Positions 58,574-64,000 of a DNA stretch of 64,000 nucleotides are shown piece by piece. Origin of the DNA: Viola odorata (Eukaryota > Streptophyta > Magnoliopsida > Malpighiales > Violaceae); contig OY829537.1 of the NCBI GenBank assembly GCA_963691705.1, forward strand, positions 23,188,078 to 23,252,077. The letters run 5' to 3'. Made by a program: the position numbers and the translations under genes. The notes beneath the pieces were generated by a model, which saw nothing but the letters and a program-made list of their open reading frames with translations, was not told the origin of the DNA and ran no database searches. Position 1 is the stretch's first letter; every line of letters starts with the position of its first letter.

Positions 58574-60038
58574 TGACAGGGGCGTCGCATGCCTTGCATA
58601 AAAGTATAAATTCAACTCAGTGCTATGCTACAAATTAATGCAGATAGTGGTGAGAGGATCGATCCCACAGAGACAAGCTTTGACTGATTCGTTCTTTCCT
58701 TTATAAATAACCAAGTGAAAAACAAGTTTTGGGTTGTAAATTCGTGAAAACAGAAATGTAAATGAATTAAACGAGAGTTGCATATAGAAATATGGTTGGA
58801 ATGAGATTGAAATCAGTAGGAGAAAGACATCCCCGGTAGAGATATTAACGAAGTGACAATTCCAAGACGTTGATCATTGACAAAAGGATTTTCAAAACCA
58901 ATTTCATAGAGAAGTTATAGAGATACATCCAGGGGCGATCTCCAAGCCTCCTCCTACTCAAGTCACTCGAGGAGAAGCTCCTCTTGTGTCCCTAACTCCC
59001 CTAACAATCAAGGATTGCTGGTTTGTTGATGTGATTAGGAAGGCCCTTCTCAAGACCTTGAGATGGACGCAACTGCGGTCCAGAAATCTCAAATCTAACT
59101 CTTTTCTTCTTCTAGTTTTAGGAAAAACATTATCCTATCACTAGTTGTCCACTCGGGTTCTCTGTAGTGCAGAAACGCGGCACCACAGTGATTCTACTGT
59201 AATTAATTGTACTGAAATCCAAGTTGATCAAGCTCAAACACGATACAATCAAATTATCATTAAAACAAGCAAGAAAAGTGATATGAAACGCTTTTAATTA
59301 AGATCAAAACAAGTCTCACAACAATTCCGGAATTGTCAACCTCTGAATCTCTACCAGAGATGAAGGTTTTTAGTTACAAAACATAACGAAATGATGAAAG
59401 ATGTTCAAAACAGAAAATAGGAAAATGCTGGAAATTCTGGAAAATAAGTGAAAAAGCTGGTTTTCTCCTCTAACTCCTTGCTCTCGTCTGATGCCTTCCT
59501 CTGCCGTTCTCATCAGCATTTATGGTCCTCCTTGGTGCCAAGATACTCCTCTCTAAGGTGAGACAGCTTCCACTAATAATCCACTTCAGATTTGGTCTTC
59601 AAGAAGCATGAGAATATTCTTCCTAAACACAAGAGGAATGTTGATTTTTGTCTTCTATAAACTTGTTAGGAGTGGGAGGAATGTTCTCAGAACCCAAGGA
59701 GCTTAGTGTCTATAAAAACGGGGCCCAAGGAGACAAGGAACGCACTCATGACTAAATAATTGCGGTGCGCATAATCATGGTGAGTGCTGTCCAGATCTGG
59801 GAACGTCATAGCAGCCTCATCTCAGGGCCTTGAGATGAGTCGGAATGCATCAGTAGAAAATTGCCAAGCCAGCATGATTGATTGAGCTCTAATCTTTGAC
59901 CTTTTCGTTCCTTTTCCTACTCCTAGGCATTCAAGTGTACTTCTGGAAAAAGGAAGGAAAAAGGATCAAAGCAGCATGTTTATTGCTTCAAAAGCTAAGT
60001 AAAGAAGCAACAAAACAAAGTGAAATAACAACCAATCA
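58574..60038 (-). repeat. E2 5' LTR
   Basis: 1465 bp with TG...CA termini on the minus strand; partner of 47638-49102. Confidence 0.95.
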
Positions 60039-60330
60039 GTGAGTGTGGGTTCTTTGCTTGGTGCAATGCACATGGATCTGCCCCGCGGGATGAAATGAAC
60101 GATTGGGGTCATCTTAAGGAAGAAATTGTGGAAGCTTTGAGGGTAGAAAGCGATATTATTTACAGGCGATTGAAGGAGGTGGTTGTTGCTGCCACATGTC
60201 GCAAAGCAGAAGAACCGGCGAAAGGATATAAATTTTCATGTAATGTCCTATGTCTTTTTGTTGTCGTCGTGCTTCTCCTTGCCCTTGCCTATGGTTGTTA
60301 TTGTAAAATATAGGATTTTAATCCGGTTTG

Positions 60331-60646
60331 CAACTTCTAGGGTTTTTAGTTTTTTCGTAATTTCTAGGGTTTTTAGTTGGACTATCTAGTTTAGGGTTTG
60401 ATGTTTGGTTTGTACATTGAATGGATTGGAATCGACTTTAATTAAAGTTTGGAGTTTTCGTTAATTGTGCGAATTGTTTCTTTTATTGTTTGTATTTTTT
60501 GGTTATTATTGGGTAGCAGTTATCATTACCTACAGACGCATGGCTTGGAAAACCAAACGGTGTCACAGCAACGGTTGGGAAACGAGCATTCTGCAACTCC
60601 CCAGGCGTCCGTTGATTGCCAAAGGACACCAATCCCTCCTATAAAT
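60331..60646 (+). promoter_or_regulatory. Promoter region of the 140-aa MULE gene
   Basis: Three TAGGGTTT words occur at 60338-60400, two of them inside the repeat ttctagggtttttagtt. TATAAAT is at 60640-60646, about 110 bp before the ATG at 60756. The region between is the 3' flank of the zf-GRF gene and shows no other ORF of note. Confidence 0.45.
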
Positions 60647-60755
60647 TCCCTGTATTACTCCTCGTTCTCCATCACTTTAATTTGCGTATTTCTGACTTGT
60701 TTTCTTTTCTCTATCACTTTCATTTGTTTTTTTCTAACTCTCTCGTGTCTTCAAC

Positions 60756-61178
60756 ATGATGAACATGGCGCTGAAGGAGAAGTTTGTTGAGGAGTCTCTT
60801 ACGGCCATCAATAACTCCGGCGAGGCAGGGATCATCTGTCACTTCAAGAAGCGGCACGTTGAAGAAGACCTGAAGCGCTTGAGGAACCATCACCTTTTTT
60901 ACTTGCAGGAGCAGGCAAGGATGCAGAATTGGTTCTCCACTAAGGCAGTGAGGGAGTATATGAAGCACATTGGCAAAGTCCTGGGGAGCATCAAGGTCGC
61001 CATCACGCTGCTGGAACAGTGGCTGAGCATAGCGGATATGGAGATATTGGTGGCGCAGAAGGCCCTCGATGCTTGCGATGCGTACCATGGGGAGGTGAGG
61101 GATATGCCTGAGAGGAAGAGGAAGAGGGAGAAGTGTGATGGTGATGAAGAGGGTCAGGTCTCTGCCAAGTTTGATTAA
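60756..61178 (+). CDS. Unidentified 140-aa coiled-coil-like protein in the MULE
   Basis: Starts MMNMALKEKFVEES. It is mostly predicted helix: KKRHVEEDLKRLRNHHLFYL, then QEQARMQNWFSTKAVREYMK, then GSIKVAITLLEQWLSIADME. It ends in a basic run ERKRKREK, a likely nuclear signal, and an acidic tail. There are no introns and a TATA box is well placed. I do not recognise the family. It lies between the zf-GRF gene and the convergent transposase, so it may be a MULE accessory protein (compare the second gene of MuDR) or a captured host gene. The antisense ORF at 60720-61202 is judged a shadow. Confidence 0.6.
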   Translation: MMNMALKEKFVEESLTAINNSGEAGIICHFKKRHVEEDLKRLRNHHLFYLQEQARMQNWFSTKAVREYMKHIGKVLGSIKVAITLLEQWLSIADMEILVAQKALDACDAYHGEVRDMPERKRKREKCDGDEEGQVSAKFD

Positions 61179-61469
61179 GTTTATGTTTATGGGTATGTTC
61201 ATGTTTGTTTTGTGTTGCCCTGGATGGGCTGGAATGCTGTAATTGCCTTGAACAATGGCTTTTTGATGTTTCAGTTTATTATGGTTGTGTTTATTATGTT
61301 TGTGTTAAGTGTGTTTGTGGTAAAACAATGGTTGTCTAATTTGAATGAGGTTTGGTTTGGTATTGGCAATTTGCTGTTTGTCATTTTTGATCTTCTTGCT
61401 TGTGGTTAAACAATGGTTGTTTCTTAGTGTAATTCTTGTTGCACTTGCAGGACTTCCCAATTGTATAAT

Positions 61470-61592
61470 CCCAAAATATACCTAAATCAGTGGCATTACA
61501 CATAGCACCACAATCAGTAGCATTACCCAAAATATACCTAAATCAGTGGCATTACACATAGTACCACAATCAGTAGCATTACCCACAATAAA
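61470..61592. repeat. Tandem duplication, period about 58 bp
   Basis: Two units share aatatacctaaatcagtggc, attacacatag and accacaatcagtagcattac. It lies just beyond the transposase stop codon, so it is probably in its 3' UTR. The remainder of 61179-61469 is AT-rich with no gene. Confidence 0.85.
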
Positions 61593-61625
61593 CAAGATTA
61601 CACAAATTGTTCCACAACAATTGCA

Positions 61626-64000
61626 TCAAGGTATCCACTTCCTTGTTGGAATGTGATTCTGTGGCAAAGGATTTGATGTAGTCCATTGCTGAACACTTCC
61701 ACCTGCACTTGATCTTGTTACTGGCCTTGGAGGGAGGAAATTGGTAGTGAGTCCTGGGGGTCTCCATATCTTCTTCTTAGTAGTTTTCCTGGTAGTCTGA
61801 CCAGCAATGCTACCAGCTTGTAATGGGGAAGAGATGACCAATGGACTCCTTGTTACAGTTGGAGTAACCGTAGAGGTAGGCATACTTGCAGTTGCAGTTG
61901 CACTTGAAGATGCCTGTGCACTTGCACATCCTTGTGCACTTGCAGATGCCTGTGCAGTTGCAGTTACACATGCAGATCCACGTGCACAAGCACTTGCCTG
62001 TGTAGCACTTGCACTTTCGTGAGCACTTGCACTTGCACTTGCACTTGTCTGAGCAGTTGCACTTGCCTGAGCAGTTGCACTTCCTCTACTGTCACCAGTA
62101 GCACTTGCACTTCCACTTGAACTTGACCTTGCCCTTGCAGATCCACTTGAACTTGCCCTTGCCCTTACCCTTGCCCTTGCCCTAGTAGTCATTGGAGTAC
62201 TTGTAACATCCACACTCACATCTGCACTTGCAATCCCTTCATTTTCCTATAAGAAAGATAATTTTTTTTTAATGACAGTACACATATACCACTGTTACCA
62301 AAATCACTCACGCAATAATTACCTGTAGTCCAACATCAGGTTCATTGGGTGTTGGTGCATGTGTAGTGTCACCATCATTAGCATGTGCATTGGGAGTTGG
62401 TGCATCATTGGGGCCTGGGGGTGGTTCTTGTCTTCTTCTCTTCCTTAATGGTGGTAGGTCAGCCCTTATAGGTTGTGGACAAGTCCTTGTATTGTGCCCT
62501 CTTCCTCTGCAATTTCTACAAGTCATTACAACCCCATTCCTGCTAAGTCTGTTTGGGTTGGGGGGTCCAGCTTCTCCTGCTTCTCTCCTTCTCTTAGTCC
62601 TTGGTCTCCCACACTGTGGCATAACTTGCGGAGGTTTAATTTCATAACGCCCTTCCACTTCTGGCCATTCACTTTTGTCTGGGACAGGAAGGATGCCATC
62701 ACAGTAAGAATCAAGGAATACACTTTTGCGATAGGCAACATGGACAAAGTCATGGGGATTTTTCCTCATGAATAAATAGGTTGCAGCTGCATGTCTACAA
62801 GGCAGTCCAGTTAAGTCCCACTTTCTGCAAGTGCAAGTCTTCAGCTGCAGGTCACACGTGCCTCTTTCACCATTAATCTGCTCAACCTCAAACTTTTGCA
62901 TCTGGGAGTGAGGATACACTATGTATGACTGGCTGTCTTGGATACACTTTTCCAGCCTGTTGAACCATTTGGGACATATTGTTCCATTATACAACTGCAT
63001 CCCTTGATACTTAATGTAGAACCTCTTCATCAGTAACCTTCGAATAACCTCCAGACAAGTTAATATTGGTTTCTTCCTTGCAACCCTACCACATAAAAAA
63101 TAAAGTGTTACCATTGGTTTTAAATGAAAAGTTTAAAACAGTGATTACCATGGCATGTTACCTTATGTAAGAATTGAAACTCTCACAGAGATTATTGAGA
63201 AGAAGATCACACATCACCCAACTCTTAAACGCATGTCGTGACCATCTTTGAGGATGTATTCTCTTCAGCCAATCATGTGCTGCTGGATTCTGGGCTTTGA
63301 TCAGCTCCATATGAATCTTAAACTTTCCCTCCGTGTATGCTCTTACTGCATCCCATATATGGTCTTTCATGAACTTGCCCCCACCAAACTGCCCTTTGAA
63401 ATTCTCCCATATGTGCCTCACACAATACCTATGGTCAACTTCCTTAAAAACAGTGTCAAATAAGCTTTGCAAACCCTGCACGTGAGACCACAGGTTACTC
63501 AATTGGATAACATGATAAAGAAAGTACTATAAATGATAAAATAAGTACTATAAAATGACCTTTTGCCTGTCTGACATAAAGCACCATTCGTCCAAGTCCC
63601 CAATGTCCTATTGTAATCTCTCCAAACACCAGAACCAGTTCTCCTTATTTTCTGAGTCCACAACAGCCCAAGCTATAGGAAAGATGTTACCATTTGCATC
63701 CTTTCCAATGGCTGACAGTAGGTGGCCCTTATATGTCCCCTTTAAATGACATCCATCAATGCCAATAAACGGCCTACAACCTTTCAAAAAGCCACGCTTG
63801 CAAGCTGCTAGACACATGTACAACCGTTGGAAAAATCCATCTGGAGCAGTAATCTTAACTGTGCTACCAGGATTAGAGGTCCTGACTGCCTCAGCATAGT
63901 TCCACAACAATTTATACTGCTCCCCATGCTCTCCCTCAATAATAGCTTGTGCTATTTTCTTTGCCCTAACAAGCTTGTAGTATGAAACTGATAGGAACTT
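61626..64000 (-). pseudogene. MuDR-type MULE transposase, C-terminal exons, one in-frame stop (runs off right edge)
   Basis: Exons visible on the minus strand are >64000-63560, 63475-63162, 63085-62323 and 62246-61626; phases join. The catalytic core has FIGIDGCHLKG and VVDSENKENW, then FMSDRQKG, with the acid in NLCESFNSYI. The SWIM zinc finger is CDLQLKTCTCRKW...LPCRHA, followed by FVHVAYRKSVFLDSY, a basic segment and a CCHC knuckle CRNCRGRGHNTRTC. The last exon is Ala/Ser/Thr/Arg low complexity encoded by a hexamer array. TAG at 63610-63608 (CLERLQ-stop-DIGD) interrupts the first visible exon in frame, so this copy is probably inactive. The N-terminal part is outside the window. Confidence 0.88.
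61860..62200 (-). repeat. Hexamer minisatellite within the transposase C-terminal exon
   Basis: Irregular array of GCAAGT/GCAACT/GCACAG-type hexamers on the minus strand, encoding long Ala-Ser, Ala-Thr and Ala-Arg dipeptide runs. The frame is kept open across about 340 bp. Confidence 0.85.

Larger units (their letters stand above)
47638..60038 (-). mobile_element. E2: full-length Athila-type retrotransposon, sister of E1
   Basis: 12,401 bp flanked by the 5-bp duplication gtgag (47633-47637, 60039-60043). The order is as in E1: 5' LTR (60038-58574), PBS (58567-58550), gag-pol (58524-53071, one stop), ATHILA ORF (to 50394), 3' non-coding region and 3' LTR (49102-47638). LTRs are both 1465 bp with six differences seen. 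Internal regions are very close to E1 but the LTRs diverge clearly (for example tgacaggggcgtcgc against tgacgggcttgtcgc). Confidence 0.96.
47449..60313 (+). pseudogene. zf-GRF membrane protein gene of the MULE, split by retrotransposon E2
   Basis: The first part is 47449-47637 (63 codons: MSSRSSDGYRTLTEFG to YYKCGYGE) and the second is 60044-60313 (CGFFAWCNAHGSAP to the stop). Joining them after removal of E2 and one gtgag copy keeps the frame and gives 152 aa. The GRF zinc finger (CKCG, a run with SNPGRLYYKC, then CGFFAWC) is cut between the third and fourth cysteines. The second half has a helical stretch (DWGHLKEEIVEALRVESD, YRRLKEVVV) and a C-terminal transmembrane segment (LCLFVVVVLLLALAYGC). 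Proteins of this build are common in plants and resemble those annotated like At4g04775. Function is unknown; the location suggests a MULE accessory or captured gene. No other lesion is visible, so disruption by E2 seems to be the inactivating event. Confidence 0.85.
34602..64000. mobile_element. Mutator-like element (MULE), nested host of E1 and E2; right end outside window
   Basis: The left terminus starts GGGTCAATAGTGTTTTGACC and is followed by iterated CCCTGAACTA-type words (34622, 34652, and 47187 beyond E1), a pattern common at plant MULE ends. Removing E1 with one TSD copy joins 34681 to 47189 and gives a continuous terminus leading to the zf-GRF gene. Removing E2 restores that gene. 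Further right are a 140-aa ORF (plus) and the MuDR-like transposase (minus). The original element left of the edge would be about 4.5 kb without the retrotransposons. The second terminus and the 9-bp duplication are not in the window. Confidence 0.75.

Noticed and set aside
60720..61202. 160-codon minus-strand ORF
   Set aside because: Antisense to the 140-aa ORF, which has a TATA box and better protein-like composition.
1..64000. CRISPR arrays or bacterial operons
   Set aside because: The window is plant nuclear DNA; the tandem repeats seen are minisatellites or transposon parts.

Overview
The window is nuclear DNA of a flowering plant, almost certainly a eudicot. It has intron-rich genes with GT-AG and some GC-AG introns, plant-only families (a dehydrin, a DYW-class PPR protein, an EPL1 homologue) and abundant plant transposons (Ty1/copia, Athila-type Ty3/gypsy, hAT, PIF/Harbinger, Mutator-like). 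I cannot name the species from the sequence alone.

Layout. 1-2016: 5' part of a decayed Ty1/copia element on the minus strand. 2.3-4.0 kb: a two-exon BCS1/AATP1-type AAA-ATPase (minus). 4.1-5.0 kb: a foldback element and a Stowaway-like MITE. 5.8-10.1 kb: PWP1, a 16-exon WD40 ribosome-biogenesis gene (minus, 496 aa reconstructed). 10.7-16.3 kb: a repeat-rich block with a TIR element, two inverted arms bracketing broken fragments of PPR and LRR genes, and a 1.86-kb hAT element with a perfect 8-bp target duplication. 17.0-18.2 kb: a Y2SK2 dehydrin (plus) with ABRE, DRE and TATA motifs. 19.3-21.3 kb: a PPR-DYW gene (minus) interrupted by one in-frame amber codon. 22.0-28.4 kb: EPL1, enhancer-of-polycomb-like (minus, 11 coding exons, 449 aa). 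28.7-31.4 kb: a second hAT element and two PIF/Harbinger-derived copies, one with a Myb/SANT-like exon. 31.4-34.6 kb: truncated gypsy elements.

34.6 kb to the right edge is one nested structure. A Mutator-like element (MULE) begins near 34602 and runs out of the window. It carries a zf-GRF gene and a 140-aa gene on the plus strand, and a MuDR-type transposase on the minus strand. Two full-length Athila-type retrotransposons of one family lie inside it in the same orientation: E1 (34682-47183, TSD aggtc) in the MULE terminus, and E2 (47638-60038, TSD gtgag) inside the zf-GRF reading frame. Their original insertion points are only about 450 bp apart. E1 has an uninterrupted gag-pol (1820 codons), an intact env-like/ATHILA ORF and LTRs that differ at one base by eye. 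E2 has six LTR differences and one amber codon in integrase.

The most unusual signal is a short palindromic motif (CATCTCA-GGGCCT-TGAGATG type) scattered through E1 and E2. It occurs in the LTR, at linkers between polyprotein domains and in the env-like region. The neighbouring related element E3 carries a different palindrome (GTCTTGGCCAA...GGCCAAGAC type) in its LTR and at the homologous gag position. This looks like a family-specific iterated motif that changes in concert. All calls are from reading the sequence; no database search was possible.
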